A stretch of 64,000 bases of DNA from Pseudomonas putida (GCF_025905425.1 NZ_CP109603.1:5410501-5474500); one strand, 5' to 3'; shown: positions 11,048 to 20,641, counted from the first letter of the stretch. Translations and numbers: made by a program. Notes: a model not told the origin generated them from the sequence alone.

Positions 11048-12259
11048 TTATTGAACCTGGTTGAGCCGTTCGGCGATGAAGGCGACCAGTTGCCGGGCAA
11101 TCTTGCCCTTGCTGGTCTGCGCAAAGAGGGTCTGGTGCTGCTGGCGGTCGATCACGGTCAGGGCGTTCTCTTCGCTGTTGAAGCCGATGCTGGGGTTGGC
11201 CACATCATTGGCGACGATCAGGTCGAGGTTCTTGTCCTTGAGCTTGCGTGTGGCGTAATCGAGCAGGTGTTCGGTCTCGGCGGCGAAGCCGACACTGAAC
11301 GGGCGGTCGCCACGGCCAGCAATGGTCGCAAGGATATCGGGATTGCGCACCATCTGCAGCAGCATGCCGTCGCCGGTCGTAGGATCTTTCTTGAGTTTTT
11401 GCGTGGCGACGACCTCTGGGCGGTAGTCCGCGACCGCTGCCGAGGCAATGAACAGGTCGCAGGGCATGGCCGCTTCACAGGCCGCGAGCATGTCACGCGC
11501 GCTGACCACGTCGATCCGGTTGACCCGGTCGGGCGTGGGCAGGTGCACCGGGCCGGTGACGAGGGTCACCCGAGCACCGGCTTCGGCGGCCGCTTCGGCC
11601 AGGGCGAAGCCCATCTTCCCGGAGCTATGATTGGTGATGTAGCGCACCGGGTCGATGTTTTCCTGGGTCGGGCCGGCGGTAATCAGCACGTGCTTGCCGG
11701 TCAGCGTCTGGCGCTTGAAGCTTTCGGCAGCGCACCAGGCCAGGTCGGTGGCTTCGAGCATGCGGCCAAGGCCAACGTCGCCACAGGCCTGGCTGCCGGA
11801 CGCCGGGCCGAAGACCTGAATGCCGCGGCTCTTGAGCAGGTCGAGGTTGGCCTGGGTAGCCGGGTCGCGCCACATCGCCTGGTTCATGGCCGGGGCCACG
11901 GCAACGGTGGCGTCGGTGGCCAGAATCAGGGTGGTCAGCAGGTCGTCGGCCATGCCTTGGGCCATGCGCGCCATGAGGTCGGCAGTGGCAGGGGCGATGA
12001 GCACCAGGTCGGCCCACTTGGCCAGCTCGATATGGCCCATGGCCGCTTCGGCGGCGGGGTCGAGCAGGTCCATGTGCACCGGGTGGCCGGACAGCGCCTG
12101 CAGGGTCAGCGGGGTGATGAATTCTGCACCGCCACGGGTCATGACGACGCGCACCTGCGCGCCGTGCTCCAGGAGTCGGCGGATCAGCTCGGCGCTTTTG
12201 TAGGCGGCAATGCCGCCACCGACGCCGAGAACGATGCGTTTGTGATACAGCCGCTGCAT
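11048..12259 (-). CDS. coaBC: Bifunctional phosphopantothenoylcysteine decarboxylase/synthetase
   Basis: A 403-residue fusion enzyme of coenzyme A synthesis. The N-terminal flavoprotein decarboxylase half (CoaC) starts [20 protein letters not shown] and contains the MNQAMW signature. The C-terminal ligase half (CoaB) begins near [18 protein letters not shown] and carries the nucleotide-binding glycines and GFAAETEHL. The start at 12259 ([12 protein letters not shown]) is the family start; the open frame extends about 500 bp upstream antisense to radC and is not coding there. It overlaps a tight operon with dut. Confidence 0.96.
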   Translation of the reverse strand: MQRLYHKRIVLGVGGGIAAYKSAELIRRLLEHGAQVRVVMTRGGAEFITPLTLQALSGHPVHMDLLDPAAEAAMGHIELAKWADLVLIAPATADLMARMAQGMADDLLTTLILATDATVAVAPAMNQAMWRDPATQANLDLLKSRGIQVFGPASGSQACGDVGLGRMLEATDLAWCAAESFKRQTLTGKHVLITAGPTQENIDPVRYITNHSSGKMGFALAEAAAEAGARVTLVTGPVHLPTPDRVNRIDVVSARDMLAACEAAMPCDLFIASAAVADYRPEVVATQKLKKDPTTGDGMLLQMVRNPDILATIAGRGDRPFSVGFAAETEHLLDYATRKLKDKNLDLIVANDVANPSIGFNSEENALTVIDRQQHQTLFAQTSKGKIARQLVAFIAERLNQVQ

Positions 12260-12386
12260 AGGCTTTTGCCTTTTTCCAGTGAAAGCGGGCGGCGACAAGA
12301 ACTGCCTGCGGCAGAACGTCGCATGTACGAGGCGAAATAGATTAACACAGGGCCCAAACGTGCCGCAGCAGGACCAAGGAGTGGGG

Positions 12387-13067
12387 ATGAGTATCAGGGA
12401 ATGGCCGGCTGAAGAGCGGCCGAGGGAGAAGTTGTTGTTGCGGGGGGCGAGCAGCCTTTCAGATGCTGAGTTGCTGGCCGTGTTTCTCGGGTCTGGCGTG
12501 CGCGGTCGCAATGTCGTAGAGCTGGCGCGAGGGTTGCTGGTGAAGTTCGGCGGGTTGCGCCAACTGCTGGAAGCCGACAGGGAGGCCTTTGTGGGGGAGC
12601 TTGGGCTTGGGCCGGTGAAGTACAGCCAATTGCAGGCATTATTGGAAATCGGGCGCAGGAACCTTGCAACCTGCATTGAGCGTGATTCTGCCATGGATAA
12701 CCCAGCGGCCGTTCGCAGGTACCTCAAGGCCATGCTGCGCCATGAGGCCAGTGAAGTATTTGGTTGCCTGTTTCTGGATACCAAGCACCGGCCGCTGGCG
12801 TTCGAGATCCTGTTCAGGGGGACGATCGACCGGGCCAGTATCTACCCGCGGGAGGTGGTGCGCCGTGCCTTGCTGCATAACGCGGCGGCGTTGATCCTGT
12901 GCCATAACCACCCGTCGGGTATCAGCGAGCCAAGCCAGGACGATGTGCACATGACGCTGGCGCTCAAGCATGCGCTAGGGCTGATCGATGTGCGGGTGCT
13001 CGACCACATCATCGTGGGTGATGGGGAGCCGTTGTCGATGGTGGAGGAGGGGTGGATCGTTGCTTAG
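12387..13067 (+). CDS. radC: RadC/MPN-domain family protein
   Basis: A 226-residue protein with an N-terminal helix-hairpin-helix region (about 1-100) and a C-terminal MPN/JAMM-type domain holding [16 protein letters not shown] (about 174-189), whose histidines and aspartate can bind zinc. The name radC persists from an old repair phenotype later traced to another gene; the biochemical role is unclear. The start at 12387 ([15 protein letters not shown]) follows GGAG-type purines and is divergent from coaBC across 127 bp. A REP pair follows. Confidence 0.93.
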   Translation: MSIREWPAEERPREKLLLRGASSLSDAELLAVFLGSGVRGRNVVELARGLLVKFGGLRQLLEADREAFVGELGLGPVKYSQLQALLEIGRRNLATCIERDSAMDNPAAVRRYLKAMLRHEASEVFGCLFLDTKHRPLAFEILFRGTIDRASIYPREVVRRALLHNAAALILCHNHPSGISEPSQDDVHMTLALKHALGLIDVRVLDHIIVGDGEPLSMVEEGWIVA

Positions 13068-13076
13068 CGGTGTACT

Positions 13077-13187
13077 TGTGCCGGCCTCTTCGCGGGGCAA
13101 GCCCGCTCCCACAGGTACCGCACAGCTTTCAAAGGCTGTGAGGTCCTTGTGGGAGCGGGCTTGCCCCGCGAAGAGGCCGGCACAGGC
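13077..13187. repeat. REP inverted pair
   Basis: Facing REP units with near-perfect outer arms (GTGCCGGCCTCTTCGCGGGG and complement) between convergent radC and the solute-binding protein gene. The centre itself is an inverted repeat (CACAGCTTT / AAAGGCTGTG). Confidence 0.92.
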
Positions 13188-14777
13188 TTACTTAGTCACC
13201 GAAACCTTGCTGAAATCCAGCCGCCCAAACGGGCTCACCTGGTACCCCTCCACCCCTTGGCGCAGCAGGGTCGCCGCCGTCGGATGCGCCAGCGGCACCC
13301 ACAGCGCCTGCTGCTGGATCAGCGTTTGCGCCTGTTGGTACAGCCGGCTGCGCACGCTCTGGTCATTGGTGGTGCGCCCTGCGTTGATCAACTGGTCGAG
13401 GCGGCTGTCGCAGAACCGCGCGAAGTTGGTCCCCGACTTCACCGCGGCACAGGCAAACTGTGGGCTGAGGAAGTTGTCTGGGTCACCGTTGTCACCCGCC
13501 CAACCCATGAACAGCAAATCATGCTCGCCGGCCTTGGCACGACGGATCAGCTCGCCCCACTCGATCACGCGGATCTCGGCCTTGATGCCGATCTTGCCCA
13601 GGTCGGCCTGCAGCATTTGCGCGCCAAGGCTTGGGTTAGGGTTGAGCAGGCTGCCCGAGGGGCGGGTCCAGATCGTGGTGCTGAAGCCCTCTGGCAGGCC
13701 CGCCTTGGTCAGCAGGGCCTTGGCCTTCTTCACGTCCAGCGGGTAGCCGGGCAAGTCTTTGGCGTAACTCCAGGTGTTGGGCGGGTAGGGGCCGTTGGCG
13801 GCCGTCGCGGTGCCTTCGAACACCGCCTTGAGGTAGGCCTGCTTGTCGAAGGCCAGGTTGATGGCCTGGCGTACTTCGGGCTTGTCCAGCGGCGGGTGTT
13901 CACTGTTGATGGCGACAAAAGCGGTCATGAAGGCCGGCGTGCTGGCTACCTTGAGGTTGCCCTCCTTGCTGGCTTGCGCGATATCCAACGGCTTGGGCGA
14001 CAGGGCGATCTGGCATTCGTTGCGCTTGAGTTTTTGCAGGCGCACGTTGGCGTCGGTGGTGATGGCGAAGATCAGCGGGTCCACCGCAGGCTTGCCGGCG
14101 AAGTAGTCGGGGTTGGCGCGGTAGCGCACCACGGCGTCCTTCTGGAAGCGCTGGAAGACGAACGGCCCGGTGCCAATCGGCTGGCTGTTGAGCTTGTCCG
14201 GGGTGCCCGCCTTGAGCAGCTTGTCGGCATACTCGGCGGAGTAGATCGAGGCGAAGCCCATGCTCAGGGTGGCCAGGAATGTGGCATCCGGGTGAGACAG
14301 GGTGAAACGTACGCTGTTCGGCTCCGGCGCCTCGATCGACTTGATCAGACTGCCCAGTTGCAACGATTGTGCATGTGGGTAGCCGCCCGGCGCGGTCTTG
14401 TGCCAGGCGTGGGCCGGGTAAAGCATGCGCTGGAAGCTGAACAGCACGTCGTCGGCGTTCAGCTCGCGGGTGGGCTTGAAGTACGCCGTGCTGTGGAATT
14501 TGACACCGTCACGCAGCTTGAAGTCGTAGTTCAGGCCGTCAGCCGACACCGTCCAGCTTTGCGCCAGGCTGGGTACAACCTTGCCTTGAGCAGCGTCGAA
14601 CTCGACCAGGCGGTTCATCAGCACGTCGGCCGAGGCATTGGTGGTGGTCAGCGAGTTGTACTGGACCACGTCGAAGCCTTCGGGGCTGGCTTCGCTGCAG
14701 ACACTCAGCGGGGCTGCCTGGGCGATGCCGGCGGCAAACAGGGAGGTGAACAATAAGGAAAAGGCGGCAGCACGCAT
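13188..14777 (-). CDS. ABC transporter periplasmic solute-binding protein (peptide/nickel type, SBP family 5)
   Basis: A 529-residue secreted protein with a clear Sec signal peptide (MRAAAFSLLFTSLFAAGIAQA, cleavage probably after AQA, residue 22). The mature part has the family-5 features: LSVCSEASPEGFDVVQYNS at the start, NADDVLFSFQRML (about 100-125) and RRAKAGEHDLLFMGWAGD near residue 420. Such proteins deliver di- or oligopeptides or related ligands to an inner-membrane ABC importer. No permease or ATPase genes are adjacent, so it is an orphan that may serve a transporter encoded elsewhere. The ligand cannot be told from sequence. Confidence 0.9.
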   Translation of the reverse strand: MRAAAFSLLFTSLFAAGIAQAAPLSVCSEASPEGFDVVQYNSLTTTNASADVLMNRLVEFDAAQGKVVPSLAQSWTVSADGLNYDFKLRDGVKFHSTAYFKPTRELNADDVLFSFQRMLYPAHAWHKTAPGGYPHAQSLQLGSLIKSIEAPEPNSVRFTLSHPDATFLATLSMGFASIYSAEYADKLLKAGTPDKLNSQPIGTGPFVFQRFQKDAVVRYRANPDYFAGKPAVDPLIFAITTDANVRLQKLKRNECQIALSPKPLDIAQASKEGNLKVASTPAFMTAFVAINSEHPPLDKPEVRQAINLAFDKQAYLKAVFEGTATAANGPYPPNTWSYAKDLPGYPLDVKKAKALLTKAGLPEGFSTTIWTRPSGSLLNPNPSLGAQMLQADLGKIGIKAEIRVIEWGELIRRAKAGEHDLLFMGWAGDNGDPDNFLSPQFACAAVKSGTNFARFCDSRLDQLINAGRTTNDQSVRSRLYQQAQTLIQQQALWVPLAHPTAATLLRQGVEGYQVSPFGRLDFSKVSVTK

Positions 14778-14961
14778 CGTGACTCCTTGGCTGTCAGTGG
14801 CCCATCTGCCAGTGCAGTCTGGAAACGTCCTACCCTAGTGTGCGCATAAGCAAATGACCACCCTCTTTTTCTGTCGGTTGGCGACGAGTGGTCGACAGCG
14901 CGCCGCGCTAGTCGCTATGCTGCTCGCGCACGATTTGTCTCAGCTAGATGCTCATCATCTG

Positions 14962-14990
14962 TTGTTGCAACGCAGTCTTTCTGGTATAAA
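14962..14990 (+). promoter_or_regulatory. Sigma-70 promoter of rpmB-rpmG
   Basis: TTGTTG (14962-14967) and TATAAA (14985-14990) are separated by 17 bp, about 150 bp upstream of rpmB in a 360-bp gene-free stretch. The rest of that stretch upstream holds only the divergent promoter region of the solute-binding protein gene. Confidence 0.65.
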
Positions 14991-15093
14991 GCAGCGCTCT
15001 TTTCTAGGGGCTCGGCCTGTCGCATCAGCGGATCCGGTCGATAAGACCTCCAGAATCACGGCGCCTGGCGCCAAAGACTGAGAGATTAAGCGG

Positions 15094-15117
15094 CCAACCC
15101 ATGCCGGGTTGGGCATG
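15094..15117 (+). promoter_or_regulatory. Overlapping hairpins in the rpmB leader
   Basis: CCAACCC (15094-15100) can pair with GGGTTGG (15106-15112). The overlapping CATGCC (15100-15105) can instead pair with GGCATG (15112-15117). The two stems are mutually exclusive and end 20 bp before the rpmB start, close to its ribosome-binding site. Confidence 0.4.
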
Positions 15118-15137
15118 TGGTTTTAGAGGGCTGAGTC

Positions 15138-15374
15138 ATGTCGAGAGTCTGTCAAGTTACTGGTAAGGGTCCAGTAACCGGGAACAACATTTCCCACGCA
15201 AACAACAAAACCCGTCGTCGTTTCCTGCCGAACCTGCAGCACCACCGTTTCTGGGTTGAATCCGAGAAGCGTTTCGTGCGTCTGCGCGTTTCCGCCAAGG
15301 GCATGCGTATCATCGACAAGCGCGGCATCGACGCCGTTCTGGTTGACATCCGTAAAGCTGGCGCCAAGGTTTAA
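15138..15374 (+). CDS. rpmB: Ribosomal protein bL28
   Basis: A 78-residue basic protein of the large ribosomal subunit. [16 protein letters not shown] at the N-terminus, [11 protein letters not shown] and the C-terminal [17 protein letters not shown] are unmistakable L28 features. It is the first gene of the two-gene rpmB-rpmG operon, preceded by a long leader with a promoter about 150 bp upstream. Confidence 0.98.
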   Translation: MSRVCQVTGKGPVTGNNISHANNKTRRRFLPNLQHHRFWVESEKRFVRLRVSAKGMRIIDKRGIDAVLVDIRKAGAKV

Positions 15375-15385
15375 GGGAGAACATC

Positions 15386-15541
15386 ATGCGTGAATTGATC
15401 CGTCTGGTTTCGAGTGCCGGTACCGGCCACTTCTACACCACCGACAAGAACAAGCGCACCACCCCGGACAAAATCGAGATCAAGAAATATGATCCGGTTG
15501 TTCGCAAGCACGTGGTGTACAAGGAAGCCAAGATCAAGTAA
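15386..15541 (+). CDS. rpmG: Ribosomal protein bL33
   Basis: A 51-residue large-subunit protein, [20 protein letters not shown] to the end EAKIK, 11 bp after rpmB and behind GGGAGA. It lacks the paired cysteines of zinc-binding L33, so it is the zinc-independent form. A strong terminator follows. Confidence 0.97.
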   Translation: MRELIRLVSSAGTGHFYTTDKNKRTTPDKIEIKKYDPVVRKHVVYKEAKIK

Positions 15542-15556
15542 TTGATCGGCGACCTG

Positions 15557-15594
15557 AAAAAAAACCCGCATCCGAAAGGACGCGGGTTTTTTTT
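15557..15594. terminator. Intrinsic terminator of rpmB-rpmG (bidirectional)
   Basis: Eight A, a stem CCCGCATCC / GGACGCGGG with one mismatch and GAAA loop, then eight T. The A-run lets it also serve the convergent cupin gene. Confidence 0.92.
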
Positions 15595-15614
15595 GCCTGC
15601 GGTAAAGGCGGCGC

Positions 15615-15974
15615 TTATTTCTGCTCGAACATCACATAGATCTTGCGGCACGGCTCCAGCACCTCCCAGGTGCCCTTGAAGCCGGCCGGAATGACGAAGC
15701 GATCACCGGCGCGCAAGGTCTTGGCGCCGCCCTCCTGGTCGCGCAGCACCGAAACGCCCAGCACGATCTCGCAATATTCGTGCTCGGTATAGTTCACGGT
15801 CCATTGCCCGACTTCGCCTTCCCAGACGCCTGCAGCGAACTGGCCGCATGGGCTTGAGTAGTGGTTGAAGACGGCCTGGTCTGGCTCGCCCTTGAGGATT
15901 TTCTCTGCCGCCGGGCGGTAGCGTTCAGCCTCGGTCAGAACCTGGGCGAAGTCGATGATGCTGGCGATGCTCAT
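15615..15974 (-). CDS. Cupin-fold protein (DUF861/cupin_3 type)
   Basis: A 119-residue single-domain cupin. The two sheet motifs are near GVWEGEVGQWTVNYTEHEYCE (about 52-72) and LRAGDRFVIPAGFKGTWEV (about 86-104). This small family contains proteins of unknown enzymatic role found near amine and aldehyde metabolism genes. The start at 15974 (MSIASIIDFAQ) has an ideal AGGAG 7 bases upstream; 12 further codons are open upstream. An A-rich AAACAACAACA tract overlaps the ribosome-binding site, suggesting Hfq/Crc control. It is divergent from kauB across about 200 bp. Confidence 0.85.
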   Translation of the reverse strand: MSIASIIDFAQVLTEAERYRPAAEKILKGEPDQAVFNHYSSPCGQFAAGVWEGEVGQWTVNYTEHEYCEIVLGVSVLRDQEGGAKTLRAGDRFVIPAGFKGTWEVLEPCRKIYVMFEQK

Positions 15975-15985
15975 GGTGCGGCTCC

Positions 15986-15996
15986 TGTTGTTGTTT
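15986..15996 (-). promoter_or_regulatory. Candidate Hfq/Crc binding motif at the cupin start
   Basis: Read on the minus strand the tract is AAACAACAACA, matching the repeated A-A-N pattern bound by Hfq-Crc. It abuts the AGGAG ribosome-binding site of the cupin gene. Confidence 0.5.
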
Positions 15997-16170
15997 AATA
16001 AAATGCACATCAGTAGGCTTTTAGGCCTTTCGTGTCAAATATATTGATAGTTTACACGGCCTGGTTTAGGGTATCGCTTGCCCGTGTGCGCTCGTCGCCC
16101 GGCCAGAATTCTGACAACGCCTATGAGTCCTCAGTGCGGCGTTGCACCTAAACAAGAGGAGGAGTTTCGT

Positions 16171-17664
16171 ATGACCACCCTGACTCGTGCGGACTGGGAA
16201 CAACGTGCCCAGCAACTGAAGATCGAAGGCCGTGCCTTCATCAACGGCGAATACACCGACGCCGCATCCGGTGAGACCTTCGAGTGCCTGAGCCCGGTCG
16301 ACGGACGCTTCCTGGCCAAGGTCGCCAGCTGCGACCTGGCAGACGCCAACCGTGCTGTCGAGAACGCCCGCGCCACCTTTGACTCCGGCGTCTGGTCGCG
16401 CCTGGCTCCAGCCAAACGCAAAGCCAAGCTGATCCGCTTCGCCGACCTGCTGCGCAAGAACGTCGAAGAGCTGGCGCTGCTCGAAACCTTGGACATGGGC
16501 AAGCCGATTGGCGACTCCTCGAGCATCGACGTCCCAGGCGCGGCACAAGCCCTGCACTGGAATGCCGAAGCCATCGACAAGGTCTACGACGAAGTCGCAC
16601 CGACCCCGCATGACCAGCTCGGCCTGGTCACCCGCGAGCCGGTGGGTGTCGTCGGCGCCATCGTGCCGTGGAACTTCCCGCTGCTGATGGCCTGCTGGAA
16701 GCTCGGCCCGGCCCTGGCCACCGGTAACTCGGTCGTGCTCAAGCCGTCCGAAAAATCGCCACTGACCGCCATCCGCATCGCCCAACTGGCCATCGAAGCT
16801 GGCATCCCGGCTGGCGTGCTGAACGTGCTGCCAGGCTACGGCCACACCGTTGGCAAGGCCCTGGCCCTGCACATGGACGTCGACACCCTGGTGTTCACAG
16901 GTTCGACCAAGATTGCCAAGCAACTGATGATCTACGCCGGCGAATCGAACATGAAGCGCATCTGGCTGGAAGCCGGCGGCAAGAGCCCGAACATCGTCTT
17001 TGCCGACGCACCGGACTTGCAAGCTGCTGCCGAGGCCGCTGCCAGCGCCATCGCCTTCAACCAGGGCGAAGTCTGCACCGCGGGTTCGCGCCTGCTGGTC
17101 GAGCGCTCGATCAAGGACACATTCCTGCCGCTGGTGGTCGAGGCCCTCAAGGCCTGGAAGCCGGGCAACCCGCTGGACCCGGCGACCACCGTCGGCGCGC
17201 TGGTGGATACCCAGCAGATGAACACCGTGCTGTCGTATATCGACGCCGGCCACAAGGACGGCGCCAAACTGCTGGCCGGTGGCAAGCGCATCCTCGAAGA
17301 GACTGGCGGCACCTATGTCGAGCCAACCATCTTCGACGGCGTGACCAACGCCATGACGATCGCCCAGGAAGAGATCTTTGGCCCAGTACTGTCGGTGATT
17401 ACCTTCGACACTGCCGAAGAAGCCATCGCCATTGCCAACGACACGCCGTATGGCCTGGCCGCTGGCATCTGGACCTCGGACATTTCCAAGGCTCACAAGA
17501 CCGCCCGTGCCGTGCGCGCTGGCAGTGTCTGGGTCAACCAGTACGACGGCGGCGACATGACCGCGCCGTTCGGCGGCTTCAAGCAGTCGGGCAACGGCCG
17601 TGACAAGTCGCTGCATGCGCTGGAGAAGTACACCGAGCTGAAAGCGACCTGGATCAAGCTGTAA
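16171..17664 (+). CDS. kauB: Aminoaldehyde dehydrogenase KauB (4-guanidinobutyraldehyde/aminoaldehyde, NAD-dependent)
   Basis: A 497-residue aldehyde dehydrogenase colinear with Pseudomonas KauB/PuuC proteins from MTTLTRADWEQRAQ to LKATWIKL. It oxidises omega-aminoaldehydes from agmatine, putrescine and other polyamines. The cofactor loop is VPWNFPLLMACWKLGPAL (about 167-184), the general base lies in LEAGGKSPN (Glu about 268), and the nucleophile in NQGEVCTAGSR is Cys302. The start at 16171 is set by a strong AAGAGGAGG 6 bases upstream; the open frame begins earlier without a ribosome-binding site. A REP pair follows. It probably belongs to the PauR-type polyamine regulon. Confidence 0.93.
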   Translation: MTTLTRADWEQRAQQLKIEGRAFINGEYTDAASGETFECLSPVDGRFLAKVASCDLADANRAVENARATFDSGVWSRLAPAKRKAKLIRFADLLRKNVEELALLETLDMGKPIGDSSSIDVPGAAQALHWNAEAIDKVYDEVAPTPHDQLGLVTREPVGVVGAIVPWNFPLLMACWKLGPALATGNSVVLKPSEKSPLTAIRIAQLAIEAGIPAGVLNVLPGYGHTVGKALALHMDVDTLVFTGSTKIAKQLMIYAGESNMKRIWLEAGGKSPNIVFADAPDLQAAAEAAASAIAFNQGEVCTAGSRLLVERSIKDTFLPLVVEALKAWKPGNPLDPATTVGALVDTQQMNTVLSYIDAGHKDGAKLLAGGKRILEETGGTYVEPTIFDGVTNAMTIAQEEIFGPVLSVITFDTAEEAIAIANDTPYGLAAGIWTSDISKAHKTARAVRAGSVWVNQYDGGDMTAPFGGFKQSGNGRDKSLHALEKYTELKATWIKL

Positions 17665-17671
17665 ATCGCTG

Positions 17672-17782
17672 GGGCCGCGTTGCGGCCCATTCGCGGGACA
17701 AGCCCGCTCCCACACGTTCATCGCTGATTTCAGAATAGCGGAGTACCTGTGGGAGCGGGCTTGTCCCGCGAATGGGCCCAAG
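17672..17782. repeat. REP inverted pair
   Basis: Facing REP units (ATTCGCGGGACAAGCCCGC and complement) within GGCCC outer arms, between kauB and the MFS gene. The core is the GGACAAG variant rather than GGGCAAG. Confidence 0.9.
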
Positions 17783-17803
17783 AAAATCCAACAGGGGGAG
17801 CAC

Positions 17804-18943
17804 ATGCGCTGGGGCACCTACTTCGCTGTACTGGCATCCGTACTCAGTGTCGGCCTGGCGCTGGGCGTGAGCATGCCGCTGGTGTCCCTGCGCCTGGAGG
17901 GGTGGGGCTACGGCAGCTTCGCCATTGGCGTAATGGCAGCGATGCCAGCCCTGGGCGTGCTGCTGGGCGCCAGCCTTGCCAGCCGCCTGGCCGGTTGGGT
18001 CGGCGTGCCTTCGGCCATGCGCCTGTGCCTCTGGGGCGGCGCGCTGTCGATCGGCCTGGTGGCGGTGCTGCCCAGCTACCCGCTATGGCTGGCCCTGCGC
18101 CTGCTGATCGGCATGTCCCTGACCGTGGTGTTCATCCTTGGCGAAAGCTGGATCAACCAACTGGTGGTCGAGCAATGGCGTGGCCGGCTGGTGGCGCTGT
18201 ATGGCAGCAGTTACGCCTTGAGCCAGCTGGCCGGGCCATTGGTATTGGGCTTTCTCGGCTCGGACGACGACTTCGGGTTCTGGGCCGCGACTGGCTTGCT
18301 GCTGCTGGCACCGCTGGTGCTGTTGGGACGTGGCGGGGCGCCGACCACTGAAGCTTACAGTGTCACCTTCCGTGACCTGATCGCCTTCTGCCGACGCCTG
18401 CCGGTGATCGCTTGGGCGATCGCCTTGTTCGCCTCGTTCGAAGCGATGATCCTGACCTTGCTGCCGGTTTACAGCTTGCAGCAAGGGTTCAGCACCGAGA
18501 TTGCGCTGTTCATGGTCAGCACGGTGGTGGTGGGCGATGCGGTGCTGCAACTGCCCATCGGTGCGCTGGCCGACCACATGTCGCGGCGCACCTTGTTCAG
18601 TGGCTGTGCGGTGACCTTGATGTGTTCAAGCCTGGCGATACCGCTGTTGCTGCACACGCCGGTGATATGGCCGCTGTGGGTGCTGTTCGGGGCCAGTGCT
18701 GGGGGGTTGTTCACCCTGTCGCTGGTATTGATTGGCGAGCGTTATCGGGATGATGCGCTGGTGCGGGCCAATGCTCACGTGGCGCAGCTGTGGGGCATTG
18801 GTTGCCTGCTTGGGCCGCTGCTGGCCGGGGCAGGGAGCCAGTGGATCAGTGGGCATGCATTGCCGTTGCTGATGGCTCTCGGGGCCGCGGGGCTGGTGGT
18901 GCTGATCAGGCGGCGCGGGGCTTTCGAGCCGGCTTCTGCCTAA
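17804..18943 (+). CDS. MFS transporter (YcaD-like)
   Basis: A 379-residue major facilitator superfamily protein with about twelve hydrophobic segments and a short central loop (about 175-195). It starts MRWGTYFAVLASVLSVGLAL and has the intracellular loop RLAGWVGVPSAMRLCLWGG between helices 2 and 3, and LADHMSRRTLFSGC between helices 8 and 9, the second copy of the MFS signature. Length and layout resemble YcaD-type carriers of unknown substrate. The start follows AGGGGGAGC. It stands alone between two REP loci. Confidence 0.88.
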   Translation: MRWGTYFAVLASVLSVGLALGVSMPLVSLRLEGWGYGSFAIGVMAAMPALGVLLGASLASRLAGWVGVPSAMRLCLWGGALSIGLVAVLPSYPLWLALRLLIGMSLTVVFILGESWINQLVVEQWRGRLVALYGSSYALSQLAGPLVLGFLGSDDDFGFWAATGLLLLAPLVLLGRGGAPTTEAYSVTFRDLIAFCRRLPVIAWAIALFASFEAMILTLLPVYSLQQGFSTEIALFMVSTVVVGDAVLQLPIGALADHMSRRTLFSGCAVTLMCSSLAIPLLLHTPVIWPLWVLFGASAGGLFTLSLVLIGERYRDDALVRANAHVAQLWGIGCLLGPLLAGAGSQWISGHALPLLMALGAAGLVVLIRRRGAFEPASA

Positions 18944-18954
18944 GAGAGTTTGGG

Positions 18955-19000
18955 CCGCTTTGCGGCCCTTTCGCGACGCAAGGCCGCTCCTACAGGTACA
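18955..19000. repeat. Single REP-like unit of a different subtype
   Basis: One unit with the core CCCTTTCGCGACGCAAGGCC and CCGCTCCTACAGG, clearly related to but different from the other REP copies, and unpaired. It lies between convergent genes. Confidence 0.7.
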
Positions 19001-19024
19001 GCGCTCAGCGCCGGCCCCTAGAGA

Positions 19025-20581
19025 TCACAGCATCTTTTCCAGCCCGACCGCTTTGCTGACCCAGGCATTGAACCGCCGCCACATGCCGCCAGGCTCGGAC
19101 GTCAGCATCCGCCGCTTGCCATCATCCTCGGTCACCCACACCAGCTTGTCGCCCACCAGTTTCGGCTGGTAACTCAGCGCCGGCGCCATGCCCTGGACCG
19201 CCAGATCGCGCGTGTATTCAGCCAGTTCCGGGCTATCCACTAGTACCCCGACTTCGGTATTCCACAGCACCGAACGCGGGTCGAAGTTGAACGAGCCAAT
19301 GAACGTCTTGCGCCGGTCGAACACGATCGCCTTGCTGTGCAGGCTTGAATCCGAACTGCCGTGGAAGCTCAGCCCATGCCGGGCACTGGGGGCGCCAGGC
19401 TGGCGGCGCAGCTCGAACAGTTGCACGCCATGTTCGAGCAGCGCCCGTCGATACGGCGCATAGCCGCCGTGCACCGCGGGCACGTCGGTGGCCTCCAGCG
19501 AGTTGGTCAACAGTTTGACCGAGATGCCGGCATCGGCGCTGTGGGTCAAGTACACAAGGCCGGATTCGCCGGGCACGAAGTACGCCGACACCAGGATCAG
19601 TTCGTGGTGCACGTTGTTCAGGTCAGGGGCCAATTGCTGGGTCAGCAGCAGTTGAGGGTCCGGCTCGTCATGGGCCAGGACTTTGCTCGGCGCATCCCAC
19701 AGGGCCTGGCTGTGCGCCCAGATCAGCTCGTTGCGCCAGACATCCAGGCGCGGCTGAGACTGATAGGCCATCAAGCGGTCATACAAGGCCTTGCGCCGCG
19801 TCCGCGCCTCGGCCAGGGACACCTCCAGGCGATGGCGGCTGGCGCGCAGGTCAGCGGCATCCGGCAGGCGCCAGAGGAAGTCGCCGATGGGCCGGCTCAG
19901 GGCGCTGTTCCAGTACTGGTCGAAACTGTGACCCAGTTGTTCGGCCACCGGGCCCACGCCCAGCAGGTCGATGTCGGTGAAGTTGAGGTTGGGCTCCGCG
20001 TCGAAGTATTCGTCGCCCAGGTTGCGCCCGCCGACGATGGCCATGCTGTTGTCCACCAGAAACAGCTTGTTGTGCATGCGCCGGTGCTGGCGCGACAGGT
20101 TGAACAGGCGGCCCACCGCGCGCGTCACGCCGGTACTGCGGCCCAGGTGCAGTGGGTTGAAGACGCGGATGTGGATGTTCGGGTGGGCATCGAGGGTGCC
20201 CATGATGGTGTCCAGGCCATCGCTGGTGGTGTCGTCGAGCAGGATGCGCACGCGCACGCCACGGTCGGCGGCGCGCAACAGCTCATGGACCAGCGCGCGG
20301 GTGCTGAGGCCGTCGTGGACGATGTAGTACTGCAGGTCGATGCTGGCCTGGGCGTTGCGGATCAGCTCGGCCCGGGCGCGAAATGCCTCGTTGCTGTTGG
20401 GTAACAGGCGAAAGCCCGAGCGGCCCTCGTAGGGCGCTGCCTGGCGCAGCACCGAGCGGCCGAAGGCGGAGTCGTTGGCCGGCAGTGCCTGGCTGACTTC
20501 TCGGGGAGTGCCGACGCTGGCACAGCCTGCGAGGCCGAGCAGTAGCGTCAGCAGAAGCGGCAGAGCTCGCTGCAATCTCAA
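19025..20581 (-). CDS. Phospholipase D-family lipoprotein (cardiolipin synthase C-like)
   Basis: A 518-residue envelope protein with a lipoprotein signal peptide ending LLLGLAGC (lipobox Cys about 20). It has two HKD catalytic motifs: HNKLFLVDNSMAIVGGRN (about 185) and HSKAIVFDRRKTFIGSFNFD (about 415). These fit the ClsC/YmdC group, which joins phospholipids to make cardiolipin, though other transphosphatidylase or phosphodiesterase activity is possible. The C-terminal WRRFNAWVSKAVGLEKML is typical of this group. Its neighbours give no pathway hint. Confidence 0.9.
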   Translation of the reverse strand: MRLQRALPLLLTLLLGLAGCASVGTPREVSQALPANDSAFGRSVLRQAAPYEGRSGFRLLPNSNEAFRARAELIRNAQASIDLQYYIVHDGLSTRALVHELLRAADRGVRVRILLDDTTSDGLDTIMGTLDAHPNIHIRVFNPLHLGRSTGVTRAVGRLFNLSRQHRRMHNKLFLVDNSMAIVGGRNLGDEYFDAEPNLNFTDIDLLGVGPVAEQLGHSFDQYWNSALSRPIGDFLWRLPDAADLRASRHRLEVSLAEARTRRKALYDRLMAYQSQPRLDVWRNELIWAHSQALWDAPSKVLAHDEPDPQLLLTQQLAPDLNNVHHELILVSAYFVPGESGLVYLTHSADAGISVKLLTNSLEATDVPAVHGGYAPYRRALLEHGVQLFELRRQPGAPSARHGLSFHGSSDSSLHSKAIVFDRRKTFIGSFNFDPRSVLWNTEVGVLVDSPELAEYTRDLAVQGMAPALSYQPKLVGDKLVWVTEDDGKRRMLTSEPGGMWRRFNAWVSKAVGLEKML

Positions 20582-20641
20582 GGTAAGCGTGTCCTGTACA
20601 GCAAAGGCCTATGGAGTTGGACCGTGGGGGGCGGCGCAAAG

